A stretch of 64,000 nucleotides of DNA from Heracleum sosnowskyi (lineage: Eukaryota > Streptophyta > Magnoliopsida > Apiales > Apiaceae). A model generated the notes under the pieces. That model was not told where the DNA came from, made no database searches, and was given only the letters and a program-made list of their open reading frames with translations. Positions 12,701 to 25,759 of the stretch are shown here, one piece after another; within the stretch, counting starts at the first letter, position 1, and every line of letters starts with the position of its first letter. The stretch is taken from positions 43,813,190 through 43,877,189 of the forward strand of contig CM061244.1 of assembly GCA_030848705.1 (NCBI GenBank), given 5' to 3'. A program made the translations under genes and the position numbers.

Positions 12701-13210
12701 GGTTATTACAAGTTCTTAATATTATTAATTAAAAATTTAATTTAAGAAATTAAATTAAGCGAGGGAATTATTTTCTAAAGAGTTTAGAAAAAGAATTAAT
12801 GATTAAAAGAGTTTTAATTATTAATTAATTGATTAATGAGATTACTTAATTATAAGTTTAATAATAATATTATTTTATAGGAAAATTTCAGCTGAAAATT
12901 TTGCCTATAAATATATCATTATAAACCCTAAAAGCCCAACTCTACTTTTATAAGAAAAGAAATAAGGAGGCAACCCTAATTCTCTCTCAAGTTACTTCCT
13001 CCCTCCATTGATTCGAGCTCTTGGTGGATACCGGTGGAGTGCTTCACACTTGAGGAGCAACTGCTAGAAGCCTCTCTACATCATCCATGGATCGCTTTTA
13101 AAGGTTAGTAATCGATTCGTTAATTTTATTCATGAATCATATGAGTTTTTACGGGTTTTATATATAAATAATTGTTATCCATACTTTCGCGTATGCAAAA
13201 AAACCCAACA
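6726..13210 (+). mobile_element. solo copia-type LTR interrupted by a 4.8 kb insertion
   Basis: Segments 6726-7909 and 12711-13210 together make one LTR of the family seen at 46870 and 53848, in opposite orientation. The start TGTGTCCTAAATCCAATCAT, the middle, and the end TTGGTGGATACCGG..CAACTGC..CCCAACA all align. No pol, PBS or second LTR adjoins it, so it looks like a solo LTR left by recombination. It is more diverged from the two young LTRs than they are from each other. Flanks are CTATA and CTACT, an imperfect match, because the insertion sits at a CTA microsatellite. Its left edge is uncertain by a few bases. Confidence 0.75.
7910..12710. mobile_element. 4.8 kb LTR-like insertion with 5-bp TSD AGTTC
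   Basis: The insertion begins TGTAACACCCCCAGATCCGG and ends TTTGGGGTTATTACA, so it has TGTAA..TTACA ends. It is flanked by AGTTC at 7905-7909 and 12711-12715, a perfect 5-bp target duplication. No ORF longer than about 75 codons and no gag-pol similarity was seen. Ends and duplication fit a very long solo LTR of a Ty3/gypsy element (Tat/Ogre LTRs reach this size) or a large non-autonomous LTR element. A short tandem repeat of a CTGTCC-ACAGCCTCCTACG type motif lies at 9170-9270. Strand cannot be set from the ends alone. Confidence 0.7.
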
Positions 13211-13480
13211 CTACTACACTTCAATTCTCTCTCAAATACTAAACCTGTCGGACGAGTGCATACTGCTTTAGACAGATAGGCTTTATTGTACTTGTTCTTC
13301 ATTTTTATTCACTATTATAACCATTGTTAAACATATTTTAGTGGATCATTTGGTCGGGACAATCCCACCCGCGGTTTTTAACCTTTTACAAGGGGTTTTC
13401 CGCGTCACCAAAAGCTTTGTGTCTTGTTTTCTAGTTCTTATTTTCTGTACTTGTCCATATTATTTACTACTCGTCCATCA
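13211..13480 (+). repeat. probable old copia LTR (U5-like) remnant
   Basis: The segment GACAATCCCACCCGCGGTTT, then CAAGGGGTTTTCCGCGTCACC at about 13357-13409 resembles the R/U5 region of many plant copia LTRs in plus orientation. No partner LTR or primer site was found. This is resemblance from memory only. Confidence 0.4.
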
Positions 13481-14589
13481 AACAATAAATCGAATATCTT
13501 AGCTTTTAACCCTACAAAAAATTACCAAAACAGCTGCCACCACTCTCTCTCTCTATCCCTCTCTCGTCATCTCTCTGTACTTTTACACACACACACACAC
13601 ACACACCAGACACACACGTAATTCACACAACTCACACACGGATAAACGCATTTCCCTCTTCCTTCCTCTGTGCTCCCATCTCCGGCCACCCAATATTCAT
13701 TAACCATGTGAGACAGCCTTTCTCTTTTAGGATTTTGGTGATTTGTCAATTACGAAAGTGAAAATTAAATTAGATACAGGAAATTACTAAATGACATAGT
13801 AATTCCTCCCTTAGATTTATTCGATGTGACATAAACAAGTGACGAGTCAATTTGACAAAATGTTTTCTCGTACCAATCATTATCTTAAAATAAGGTATAT
13901 CTATGAAATGATATATCCTAGTCTAGAGTTCATGGTACATTCAAAGACAAAGTCAGAAATGACACAAATATCGATATATTCTCGAACACTGATTTTTCGG
14001 ATAAAAATGAGAGTTTTATTCAAAATAGTGTTCATTTCAAATGTTGTATCCTCAAATATATTTGATATATTTTTCAAAGATATTATTTCAAAGTGCCATA
14101 TTGTATGAGTTGCCGAAAGCACAAAAATAGATTTTTATTCCGAAGTCTCTAACAATTTTATTTAAATGGATAAAATTCTACAAATATTCAAAACAAATAT
14201 TCCGAGGACTTCATGGTCATTTTTATTTGAGGAATATTATGTTTGAAAATATTTTAAAGTCAAAACTTTAGCAAAAAGGTCGACAAGTTATATCGCCGAT
14301 TTTTAATATACATATGAAAGGTTTTGGATACAAAATTTACACAATATATGAAAAAATATTTGTGACTTTTAAAATTAGAAAAACCCGTGTATAAAGCACA
14401 TGCATATTATTAGTGTTATCAAAAAATTAAACAAAATGTACATGACACTCCTAAATTATAGTAAGTGTATTAATCAAATAAAGTTACGATCATTCACTTT
14501 TAGAAAACTACAAGGAGGGAGAAGTTGATGCATGTTCGGAGACACTGCTTGCTAATAATTTTTCATCATTTCCCAGATAGCCTCATTCC
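13481..14589 (+). promoter_or_regulatory. likely promoter and 5' leader region of the RHD3 homolog
   Basis: The stretch has no ORF of note. A pyrimidine-rich tract with CT repeats at about 13540-13575 and a (CA)n run at 13585-13607 lead into a CT-rich, less AT-rich segment up to 13740, a composition common around plant transcription starts. A polypyrimidine run ending in CAG at about 14578 stands just before the start codon and could be the acceptor of a 5'-UTR intron. The transcription start and UTR splicing are inferred; only RNA data would fix them. Confidence 0.4.
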
Positions 14590-17500
14590 ATGGAAGGTAT
14601 GTAATCATCCTTCCATGCCCTTCGATCTGTCATTTACATATATATCACACATATATTTCTGTTTTATTATTCCAAATTCGAACGTTGAGTCATTTGATCC
14701 GCTTTTTTTTACATTTAATTCTATTTTCATGTATTGTGTCTTGTTATGCTACTCACTCATTTATTTGATCTTGAACCTGTAATTACATATAGATCTCTCA
14801 CAAATCTATCGAAAAAAAAAATGTACTATACCTGGATAAAGGTTCTTGGCGGTGGGGAAAATATTAAAATGAAGTGTGATCAGGCACTTTGAATATTGAT
14901 GATGATGGCTGAAATTTGTTAGTTGTGATTCTTCCTAGGAATAGAATTTCAGATTTTGATAATTTTGGTCCGATGGGATTAAGTCTGATGAATTTATAAA
15001 CATTGATCAGGTCACATTTGATTGTGTGTGTGTTTACATTTTCAGATAACGACGAGTGTTGTTCAACTCACCTCATAGATGGGGATGGTACTTTTAATTC
15101 TTCTGGACTTGAAGGTTTCATGAAAACAGTGAAACTGTCGGAATGCGGACTTTCTTATGCTGTAGTTTCCATTATGGGTCCCCAAAGCAGTGGTATGTTT
15201 GTTGATCAGATTTTAAACTTGAAGAAGTATATTGTTCTGAATAGGTAAACTATTATGATCATGATGATATACTGTAATAGGTATTATCGTCATCTACTTT
15301 GTTCCGCACATTATTGTTAGACTTGTATGACGTTGTTTATGATCCTGATCAATGTAAGCTCATCCTCACTAGGTTTTTAGCTTTAAAGAATTAGGAACAT
15401 GTCTTCCTTTTCTATGGTCCATACATTTGCGTCGACTAGCTGCTCCCGTATGAGATTCTACTATTTATCCCAGATGTTTCTTTACAAAATTATAAGACCT
15501 GTTAATGTGTTCCCATAGCTCATGCTCCACTTCTTTGATTCTGCCAGGAAAAAGCACATTGCTTAATCATTTATTTCGGACCGACTTCAAAGAGATGGAT
15601 GCTTTTAAAGGAAGGCACGTAATCATATAATTTTTTTTTTTATTTTCTAATCAGTTTCTGAGGAACTGACTTCATGTTGTTTTAAACAGGACTCAAACCA
15701 CCAAGGGTATATGGATGGCAAGATGTACTGGTATTGAGCCTTGTACCATCGTAATGGATCTAGAGGGTACTGATGGAAGAGAGCGAGGAGAGGTGCTTTG
15801 CCAATTATTCATGTGGCTTATTCATTTTTAATTTATTTTAACTTTCTTGAATTGATGAAGGTTATCAGAATCCTAGGATAGTCTATTGTGATTTGCCAAA
15901 AAGAGTTTTCTTCTTCTTAAATTGAAATTTATATGAACAATATTTTGATACTGAAAAAGAGCCTCCCTGTAAAACGACTGGAATACGGTTTAAATTTCAT
16001 CCCTGTATCACTCTACTAGATCCCCGGCCTGGGAGCCTGGCACTAGGTATTGTATTTCTTCTGAATGTACACTGATGCTATATAATGAAATAAGGGGCTA
16101 TTTTATTTTAACCCGTACCGAATGGACCTTGTGTCAAAAGTCTCGATATTTGGCTGTTGACCTTCAGGTTGAAAAACAATGTCAATAAAATTAAAAGCAG
16201 TCTTAACCATTTTACGCTTCTCAAATCTATGTCAACAAACAACTTGTATGATATAGTACTCGACCATTTGTTTTTCATCCCTGCATCTTGCCTTGGGTTG
16301 TCTCTCTCATGCCTTCATATGGTTTTATTATCTATTTATGTAGTTGTAAAGATCACTATGGTTGCCTTACGTCTGTTCAATTTCTTGCTCCGCTGATTTT
16401 TCAATTTCATTCCCAAATAACATACACCATCTTTCACCTCATCTGAATGGTACGGGGTCGCTAAAAGCGCATACAATTCTATGAAATAACACTTAATAAA
16501 TTTACAGGTGTCATCTTTAAGCCTACATGGTTGTGTTGGAAAATAATTATAGGGAGCTACGTATTCTGTACAAATTTTTGTTCGTTTTTATTATTTTACC
16601 AACTTATCAAGTCTTCTTTGATTTATCTTGTGAACAAGGGCTTGCAGTTGCATCTTTCTCTGAATTGAATCTTGCATACATGGGTTGTCATTAAGCTCTT
16701 CTGGTGCATTTCTGCTTGATAATCAATTTACTATTCATCCTCTTCTTTATCTTGCAGGATGCATTTTTTCTACCATTCACCTAAAACACGTGTAGGTTGA
16801 TATAGATAGTAGCCAATGTGATGATTATAATCGCAGTTGCACAATAGCTAAGCTTGTAAAAAAATGTGTCCTGTGAAATAGTGACTTGGATAGTGATATT
16901 CTCCATGTTGTAGAGGATCTCTATAGTCTTGTCTAGAACATGTAAATTAGTAGATGAATCTTGTTGTCTCACAGTCACAGTTCATTTACACTAAGCAGTA
17001 TGGGCTTCATGGGTTAATCTTGAAATTTTTCTGGTCATATGAGATGAACCAAATTGTTTATATGATCCAAGCATTATTTGACTGAGCACTATCACTTGGA
17101 AAGGCTTGCTTTAATTTTGAGCCAGTATGACCCAAATGCTTGATCTGGAACACTATACATTTGATGCATTATATAAGCTTGTGGATCCAGTAATGATAGT
17201 ATTCATATATGAATTATCTATTTGTCATTTCTGCCCCTTCGGTATTATAGTTAAAGTAGAAACATTTCTTTGCTTTCGTTTTATTCTTTTATTTTTATTT
17301 CCAGGATGATACAGCATTTGAAAAGCAGAGTGCACTTTTTGCCCTTGCTGTTTCCGATATCGTGCTTATAAATATGTAAGTTTGTTTGCATAATATGAAC
17401 TCAAAAAAAATTCTAGAAGGACTAAAGCAATGCTGTTTAGGAGTCCCTTGAGTTGATCATTTTACTCCTCAGGTGGTGTCATGACATTGGCCGTGAACAG

Positions 17501-20500
17501 GCTGCAAATAAGCCTCTTTTAAAAACTGTATTCCAGGTAATTTTGTATCTGTGACCTGTAGTTTCCTCTTGGTTGATTCAAAGGTTGAGTGGCTTTATAA
17601 TGGTCAATTGCAGGTCATGATGCGATTATTTAGTCCTCGTAAAACAACTTTACTGTTTGTCATTCGTGATAAAACAAGGGTGAGCTTCCTTTCTTTCTTA
17701 GCCTGTCAAAAGATTATTTACTACAGTTTTAGTTGTAGGCAGAGTTCTATCATCTGTAAATGCTTGGCAAAAGGTTCTATACGCTGATGGAATTTTGGTG
17801 TGCTTATTATTTGTTTCCGTAGACACCTTTGGAAAATTTGGAACCTGTTCTAAGGGAAGACATTCAGAAGGTGACCTTGACCTTGACTTTTTCACATATG
17901 CAATTTTTTGCAGTTACTTTAATATTTTTTTGCTTACAGATATGGGACTCTGTTCCCAAGCCAGATGCCCACAAAGAAACCCCATTAAGCGAGTTTTTTA
18001 ATGTGAGTACCTTGCCCTCGCATCCGCTGCCCTGGATCATATTTAGTTATACTCATCTTGAACAATGTTAATTTATGAAATTTCCAGGTAGAAGTTGTGG
18101 CCCTTTCTAGTTATGAAGAGAAGGAAGATCAGTTTAAAGAGCAGGTACATATCATACGATAGAAGAGGAGCTTATATATGATTTGCTTTTGACTGAGAAG
18201 TGGAAAATGTAAAAGATTGCAGAATATCAACCCGAGATAATCTTGTTTGAAGTGTTCCAATGGTTTTACATGATTTGACAACAATGTGATTGCAAAGTCT
18301 GTATTCAGGTCATGTATATAGATCACAAATACCCATGCTTAATTGATGTAATATACGCTTGTATTATGAAGGTGGCTAAATTAAGGCAGCGCTTTAACAA
18401 GTCTATAGCCCCTGGGGGGCTAGCCGGTGATAGGCGGGGTGTGGTTCCTGCTTCGGGGTTCTCTTTTAGCTCTCAAGAAATTTGGAAAGTCATCAAGGAA
18501 AACAAGGACCTTGACCTGCCTGCCCACAAGGTAAATTGCATCACGATATTCTCAATGGCATCTATTAGGTACATGTTATTATTCAAGATTTATTGATTAG
18601 TAATTCTGATATATTTTAGGTCATGGTAGCTACTGTACGCTGTGAAGAAATTGCCAATGAAAAGTTTACATCTTTTCTTACGAATGAGGTACACATTTTC
18701 ATTCAATATCTTTTATAACATAGTTACTGTTAAACTTTGTTGCTGCTATATATATTTGATTAATGTAGGAATGGATTGAAGTGGACGATACTGTAAAGTC
18801 CCATCCAGTCATGGGCTTTGGAAAGAAGATTAGTTCAATTCTTGAAACCTGTTTCTCAGGGTAAATACATTTCATGTCACTTAGCTATTCAGCATATTTA
18901 TGACCTAAATGCAACTTGTAAGATTTCCGAGAAGAGTTAAATATTTTATCTGTAAGTACAGAGAGATTTTGGCATGGTGGCTAAAGTGTTATTGCATTGT
19001 GAAGGAAACCTTTACTTGCATTATAGGATTATGTTCCAATTGGTTTGTTTTTTTGATAAATGTGATTACATTAACTTAGATTTATCTGACATTGTCGTTG
19101 CATTTGCAGAATGCTGTTGTTGGCTTCAAACAATAGAGTTTTATAACAAAGGTTTCCCTTTCAGGTATGATATGGAAGCTGCATATTTTGAAGAAGGTGT
19201 TAGGTCTGCCAAGCGAAAGCAGATGGAAGAGAAATTTCTGCAGGTAATGGTTGCGCAGTGGTACCCTTGTACCCTGTTTAAGATGAATGATAGAGTTGAT
19301 ATACTTGCTACATACCAGTCCTTTTGTCCGGCAACATCTTTCCTCTTTTTCCATTATAATGTGTATCCCTTTAACACATTAAATTGTAGTCTAAAATAAT
19401 AGTGCCACCCTCCATTGGAGTTGCTCTAATTGCCTCACATTCTGATAATAAAAATTAGTCACTTGTTTGTTGCTGAATGTTGGGGAGTAACATCTTTTTT
19501 AAATGTAATATTTAGATAAATTAGTACTTTTTATTCATATTCGTGTTGATTGATAATACTTTACGTGATAGCCCAAGGTTGCATATATTTCCTGTATTAT
19601 ATCTTCTCTTGTTGCAATCCTTTAGGTTGTCCAACCAGCCTATCAATCCATGCTCGGACATATACGCTCCGGAACACTGGAGAAATTTAAAGATGCCTTT
19701 GATAAGGCTTTAAGTGGAGGACAAGGTTTTGCTGCTGCTACTAGCAGTTGCAGAGATTCTTATATCAAACAATTTGATGATGGATGTGCAGGTATAATCA
19801 CAAGTTATGCATTGCCATTTTCCTTTCATCTGCGCATTTATCCACAAACAATGTTTCAACTAATTCTGTGCCCTCTAGAATTTAATATGTTAAATGTACA
19901 TGTTTTCGCTATAAACTATATATGTTACCTTTTATCTTCTGCATAGTTTCTAGGAGCACATTCGACATTGTGTTCATACTTTAAGGTAGTTCCTGGATGT
20001 GCTTGGAAAACTTAAGTACAGATATTAGCATGTGATAAAAGCACCTTTGAAATGCTTTATAGTGAACTGCTGTTGGTAACAATGTCAATTTATAAGGCAA
20101 CCTCCCCTCCCCCTTCTTAGATTATTTTAGTCCCGAGTATGAGAACTGGTGTCTTGCCATAATCACACAAGTCCCCTTAATCTTTCCCGTTAACTCTGTT
20201 CAAATATAACTGATATAGTTTGGGTGCACATTACCTGCAAATTTTAACTTTGAATATTGATATTTTTACATTTTCCTGTTTCATTCTTTCTATGTTCCAA
20301 GAAAATCTTATGGTCTTCTTACGCCTGCGTTGATTATTGTCCTGAATTTTGATGATAAAAGGTGCTGCATAGATAGTAGAGTCATTGCATAACATTTTCG
20401 CAGATATAGAAGTTGGTCACTAACTCATCAACTTTGTAGATGCCTTCATTAAGCAGGCGCACTGGGATGCGGCCAGAGTGAAGGAAAAATTTCGGCGTGA

Positions 20501-22627
20501 TATAGATACACATATTACTGACGTTCGTACTTCAAAGCTTTCTGAACTCAGAACATCATATGAGGTATTGATTACTGTGACCCAGACCTTCAAAATCAGT
20601 ACTATCTAGATTTAAATGATTTTGAACCCTTGCAGAATGGATATTTTGTGTTTCTCTTCTATTATAAATTCCTGAGCATTGACATCTTATGTAAATCTTT
20701 GCAGAATAAATTAAATGACGCACTATCTGGCCCTATAGAGGCCCTTCTAGATAATGCTGGTGATGACACCTGGCCTTCAATAAAGAAACTACTCCAGCGG
20801 GAGAGTGAAAAAGCTGTGGCAGGATTTTCTACAGCTCTAACTGCATTTGATATTGATGAAGAAGAGAAGGATAAAATGCTTTCAGGGTTGAAGGATCATG
20901 CCAGAGGAGTTGTTGAAGGGAAGGCAAAAGAAGAAGCTGGAAGAGTTATAATACGTATGAAGGACAGGTACAGTCTACTTAGTTTATGAATTTAGACCCT
21001 GTTTTTATTTGAGAATTATGGTGTTTGACTGTAAATTGCACTCAGGTTCACAACATTATTTAGTCATGATGCGGATTCAATGCCGCGGGTCTGGAGCGGG
21101 AATGAAGACATTCGAGCAATCACAAAAACTGCTCGCTCTGCAGTATGACATCCTTCAAAATCTTATTTATATCCTTTTGTAATAACAATATATTTAATTT
21201 GTTTAGTTTGACAAATTCTCAACTTTATTACAGTCGCTGAAGCTGCTGGCTGTTATGGCTGCAATTCGTTTGGATAATTTTGCTGATAATATAGAGAGTA
21301 CCCTAGACCTTGCTTTGGTTGAGACTGCTTCCAAAGCCCTTACTGATGCACTCGCTTCAAGCTCTTGGGAAAAGGTCATTCATATCATGCAGTTTTCTTT
21401 TCAAGATCTCCGAATTGGGAACGTTAAGTTGTTTAAATTAGGAAGTGACTAGTAATATACTTCATTAATGAACTGAAGCCTTTATGTAGAATCATCTTTG
21501 ACAATTGTTTTCAGTTTTTCTTCCCATGATCTTTATGTAGAATCATCCTGAAGCACCTTTATTTAATGTTATTTATTTGTAATTTTTAGTTCTTAACTCC
21601 CAGGTGCCAGCATCGCAAACTTTAATTTCTCCTGCTCAATGCAAATCTTTATGGAGGCAGTTTAAAACAGAGACAGAGTACACAGTCACTCAAGCCATCT
21701 CTGCTCAGGCATGATATACGTACTATTATTCTGCAGATCATCTTTTCCTTCTTATGTTGCTGTTTCCTGATTGCATCTTGTTTATCATACTGTACTTTCA
21801 GGAAGCTAGCAAGCGTGGTAACAACTGGCTACCACCTCCATGGGCTATTATTGCCTTGCTGGTGCTTGGATTTAATGAATTCATGACGCTTCTAAGGTAC
21901 TATCTCTAATTGTGCACTGATATCTAGTTTTACTCTTTGCTGGATGGGCGTGAATTCATTTTATATATTCTTTAATTTTATCATCAATAATATCAGATGT
22001 GACTAATAATTTATTTCTCTGATGGAAGGAATCCTCTGTGGCTTCTCCTCATCTTTGTCGCCTATCTTCTTGCCAAAGCTATTTGGGTGCAGTTAGACAT
22101 CTCTCGTGAATTTCGCCATGGCTTTGTGAGTTATAATATTTATTTGAACTTTTGGGTCCTTAAGAGTACAATTGGTTTAGGAACAGCCTCTAGAGTTGCA
22201 TTTACTTGGGTTGAATTTTATTGAAAAATGTAATATGTTGTGGTTAAGAGTAATTAGAAGAAATTTAGCAGAAAAAGAGTAGTGAGAAGAAAACTATTAA
22301 GACACTTTTTTTGGTAATCTGATGTGTTGCCTACATTCTATAATCTAATGTCTTCAGACTGAGAAACACATCAATTGGATATATTGCTGGTAACTTGCTT
22401 CTGTGTTAATATTTTATTGTCCGGTATTCTTGCAGCTTCCTGGAGTTTTCTCTATATCCACCAAGTTCCTTCCTACACTACTGAACATTCTCAGAGGATT
22501 ATCGGAGCAGGGCCAGAGGCCTGCAAGTAATGATAGCCAGAGAAATCCAGCATTAACGCCGTCGAATAGCTTTGTCGGTGACAACAATAACATGGGATCA
22601 AGTGCTGCACACGCAAAAGCTCAGTAA
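14590..22627 (+). CDS. RHD3: ROOT HAIR DEFECTIVE 3 / SEY1 family dynamin-like GTPase, 23 exons
   Basis: Exons: 14590-14596, 15046-15192, 15548-15614, 15690-15792, 17305-17375, 17473-17536, 17614-17679, 17823-17870, 17940-18002, 18088-18144, 18372-18530, 18620-18688, 18769-18860, 19165-19243, 19626-19791, 20440-20564, 20705-20967, 21046-21142, 21234-21374, 21604-21708, 21802-21896, 22029-22125, 22436-22627. They sum to 2373 nt, 790 codons plus TAA, with phases agreeing at every junction. RHD3 proteins are atlastin-like GTPases that tether and fuse ER tubules; Arabidopsis RHD3 has about 800 residues. Visible motifs: P-loop GPQSSGKST (47-55), switch TTKGIW (77-82), DLEGTDGRERGE (97-108), RD of FVIRDKT (171-172), helical middle domain, two adjacent membrane segments (about 677-695 and 698-716), Ser/Asn-rich cytosolic tail. 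ATGGAAG at 14590 is chosen because it joins in frame to DNDECCSTHLIDGDG and is followed by GTATGT. Introns after exons 3 and 20 use GC donors. No lesion seen, so it is likely functional. RHD3 itself against an RHD3-like paralog is unresolved. Confidence 0.95.
15615..15689 (+). other. GC-AG intron (intron 3 of RHD3 homolog)
   Basis: The exon ends GGAAG and the intron starts GCACGT, ending AAACAG. Using the nearby GTAATC instead would break the frame of the conserved TTKGIW block, so the GC donor is the only choice that keeps it. Confidence 0.8.
15793..17304 (+). other. intron 4 of RHD3 homolog, 1.5 kb
   Basis: The largest intron, from GTGCTT to TTTCCAG, between the DLEGTDGRERGE exon and the DDTAFEKQS exon. 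No inserted transposon with recognisable ends was seen in it. Short ORFs here show no similarity I recognise. Confidence 0.85.
21709..21801 (+). other. GC-AG intron (intron 20 of RHD3 homolog)
   Basis: The exon ends GCTCAG and the intron starts GCATGA, ending TTTCAG. Reading through would meet TGA two codons later. The join restores ISAQEASKRGNNWLPPPWA, conserved in the family. Confidence 0.8.
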
Positions 22628-22935
22628 TTGTTTTTTGTAAGAGCTATGCAGTCTTTGGTTAAGCTGGTTTTCAGCAACTAATATTAAGTATTAGAGAAGA
22701 TTTTGAGTATAACTCTGTGAGTATGGTTAACAAGCAGATTTTAGAGACCCTGTTTTGTTATGTGCACCGCAAAACACAAAACAGCATACCCAAGTCCTAC
22801 CCTAGTTACTGTATTTACTGTCTGTATCCCTGTAATGAGTCTCTCCACTGCTTCACAATTTCACCATTTTGGATCGATAAATTTGTAGCCTTTCTTCTGT
22901 ATGTAATGAAATATATAAGTTATTTCATGCATTGA
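22628..22935 (+). other. 3' UTR region of RHD3 homolog
   Basis: Follows the TAA. AATGAA-type and T-rich elements near 22905-22930 could direct polyadenylation. The end is estimated. Confidence 0.45.
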
Positions 22936-24085
22936 AAAGATAATATGGACGTGGATTTTGTTGCATTTATTTTTCAAAGATTTAAATGCATTTTGTGTGC
23001 TTCAGTTCATTGTTTCGTTTAAGAACTATTGTTTGTGAATTTTACATACTCGTTGGATAATTAATTTTCATTTTGTTTTTCAAATTTTTTTCATTAACCT
23101 CAAGCTTGTCTTTTAATCCGAGACGCCCACCATTTCTCCCAGGGATGGGCATCCGGTCCGGGAGTGTTATCCCCGTCCCCAATTTCGAAATCCGTTCCTG
23201 AATCCACCCAGATCATCTCAAATGGGAAATGAAGATTTCCAGGAAATTTATTTTTTATTTATTCTAAAAAATTGTAAATTATGAATAATGTTTTCTAATA
23301 TAAATTAACATGATAAATTATAATTTTTATATTTATTTCAAGATAATATTTTAAACTTTAATTTGAATTAAATTTTATTTATACTATTAATAATATGCAA
23401 AATTAATATTATTATAATTAAATTATATCACAATATGTAACTTTTAAAGTATCAAATGGATAAAAAATTAAAATTGTAACGTTACATTTATATATTCTTG
23501 ATAATTTATTTAATATACATGTAAAATATAATTTTTTTTTTAAAAATGGGTTCGGGGAGCGGGACGGGGAGATTCTAAACCCCAACCCCGTCCCGATCCC
23601 CGAATTTTTCATAAATTTATCCCAAATTCTCGTCCCAAACCCGAAAAATTTCCCAATTTCCCGCCCTATTCAAAGCGAGGATCGAATCGGGATCGGATGG
23701 GGACTCGTGTCCGTTGAATTTTATTTTCTGGATTCAACTACATTTATTCATTTATGAACAACGGAATGAGTCGGCATTAGACAAATTCTTTTGAGTAGCC
23801 GACACCTTGAGTCCTTGACCGTGTTGTTATACAAAAGTTCTATTTCTTTAAAAAGCCGATTGATTTTCGGATCATTAATTGATTATTTAAACCCTTCAAA
23901 TAAATTTATTTACAAAGTGATAGGAGGATTCTATCATCTACACTGGTCAGCATGAGGAGACATATCATAAAATTTATTTCTGTGATCTATTTGGAGGCGA
24001 ACAATAAGATTGTTGGCTCTAGTGTACTTAAAAAGATAATTAGTTACTTAATAATAATTATATAAAATTATATTATATTTATATA
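22936..24085. repeat. intergenic, with a GC-rich-ended repeat at about 23140-23710
   Basis: Mostly plain AT-rich sequence. From CAGGGATGGGCATCCGGTCC (23141) to about CGGATGGGGACTCG (23707) there is a segment with runs of CCCCGTCCC and its complement around an AT-rich core. It looks like a hAT-type MITE whose ends have decayed. A related run of CCCGCCCCGAACCCGAAAA occurs near 40940. No target duplication could be set. Confidence 0.35.
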
Positions 24086-24747
24086 TCTATACTATAATAT
24101 TATAAGCAAACCACCCTCTATTTGGTTAGTAGTTTGGTCATCTAAATAATAACCGTTAGATGTAAATATAGGTAAATGAGAACCGTTGGATGTAATATTA
24201 AAAGAATATTCTTTTTTTGATATCTAAAATGCTCCCACAGGTTCAATGTTCGAATCCCGTCAACAACATATTAAAAAATTTTAAGATCAAAATACAAATA
24301 AATACTAATAAAATAAGATAAAAAATACTAAAAAATCATATAAAAGAAATACTATTATAAGCAAACTACCATCTATTTGGTTGGTTGTTAGTTTGGTTCT
24401 CTAAATAATAACCGTTAGATATAAATATAGATAAATGAGAACTGTTTGGTGTAATATTAAAAGAATATTATTTTCTTGGTATCTAAAATACTCCCACGGG
24501 TTCAAGATTCGAATCCCGTCAACAACATATTATTATTATTAAATATTTATATCATCTATTTTTCTAAGCTACATTCAAAAGTTCAAGATATTATTCCGTC
24601 GACAACATATTAAAAAATTTTAAGATCAAAATACAAATAGATGATAATAAAATAAGATAAAAAATAATAATAAATCATATAAAAATACTAAAATAATAAA
24701 TTAAAAATACTAAAATTCATCCGTGCATCGCACGGGTTATAGGCTTG
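24086..24747 (+). mobile_element. non-autonomous Helitron
   Basis: Starts TCTATACTATAATATT after an A and ends with the hairpin CCGTGC-ATC-GCACGG (24721-24735), then GTTATAGGCTTG before a T. A TC start, a 3' hairpin about 10 nt before a CTRR-type end (here CTTG) and an A/T insertion site are the Helitron signature. A ~250-bp unit beginning ATTATAAGCAAAC is repeated nearly twice inside. No Rep/helicase coding. Confidence 0.75.
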
Positions 24748-24756
24748 TATATATAG

Positions 24757-25693
24757 AGGGCTACTCTAATGAGACCCTTCTTATAATGAGAATTGAGACC
24801 TTAATGACAATTTTGCAATTATTTCGAATTTCAAGGATTAATAACATCAATTAAAGGACAATACACGTGATAACATATCCAACTCCAAATGTACTCATCT
24901 TTAAACCCATTTTGCAGACTCTCTTTTGCATTTTACATCGGCCCAGAAATCATAACTTTTCACATCCAAAATCACTCTGGAATCCATCATTAACTATTCG
25001 TTCATTTATTTATTCAATAAGAGCTAACTTATACAAACACATATTGACACCCCATCATCATCAATAAAACCATCACCACTACACCACAATCAATACATCA
25101 CCACCGTCGCTACACCACTAACAACCACCATCATCACTAAATTCAAAATCGAATCACTTAAATTCACAATAACTACTCAACAGAAGCACCAAATTTAAAT
25201 ACAAATCACCAAATTTAAATACAGATCACCAAATTTAAACTTACATCACCAATTTCAATATATAAATCATAAAATATATATACACAAATCACCAAATAAA
25301 AAGGTGATTTATATTTAAAAAAGGAGATTGGTCATTAAAAAAAGTGATTTGTGTACATTAAAAAAGTGATTTGTGTACAAAATTGGCTAAATTGCACAAC
25401 ATGACTACTCCATACAAAAATTTTTATTTTGTCCATCGACGTTGTTGTTTCCTTTGTATGTATTTCACTGCGCTCTTCTTTCATTACTAACGCCACCATC
25501 AGATCTGAAGATAACATCGGAGATAATTTGATAAAATCAAATAATAATAGCACCATAAAAACGAGTGCTACTAGAGATGAAGACGAAGAAGGTGTGGTGG
25601 GGTCGAATTTCGAGAAGGAAGACAACGGAGAAGAGAAATTCAGAGATTCCGATGAGAGAGGGAAGAAAAGAGGGGGGAGAAAAGAGCGAGTAA

Positions 25694-25759
<66 letters not shown>

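Noticed and set aside
24721..24735. CCGTGCATCGCACGG as a possible terminator or tRNA-like hairpin
   Set aside because: It recurs at Helitron ends followed by CTAG/CTTG, so it is the Helitron 3' hairpin.
25429..25698. 89-codon acidic/Lys-rich ORF
   Set aside because: Lies inside a TIR element with its relative at 59.7 kb not open in the same way, and runs into a GA microsatellite.
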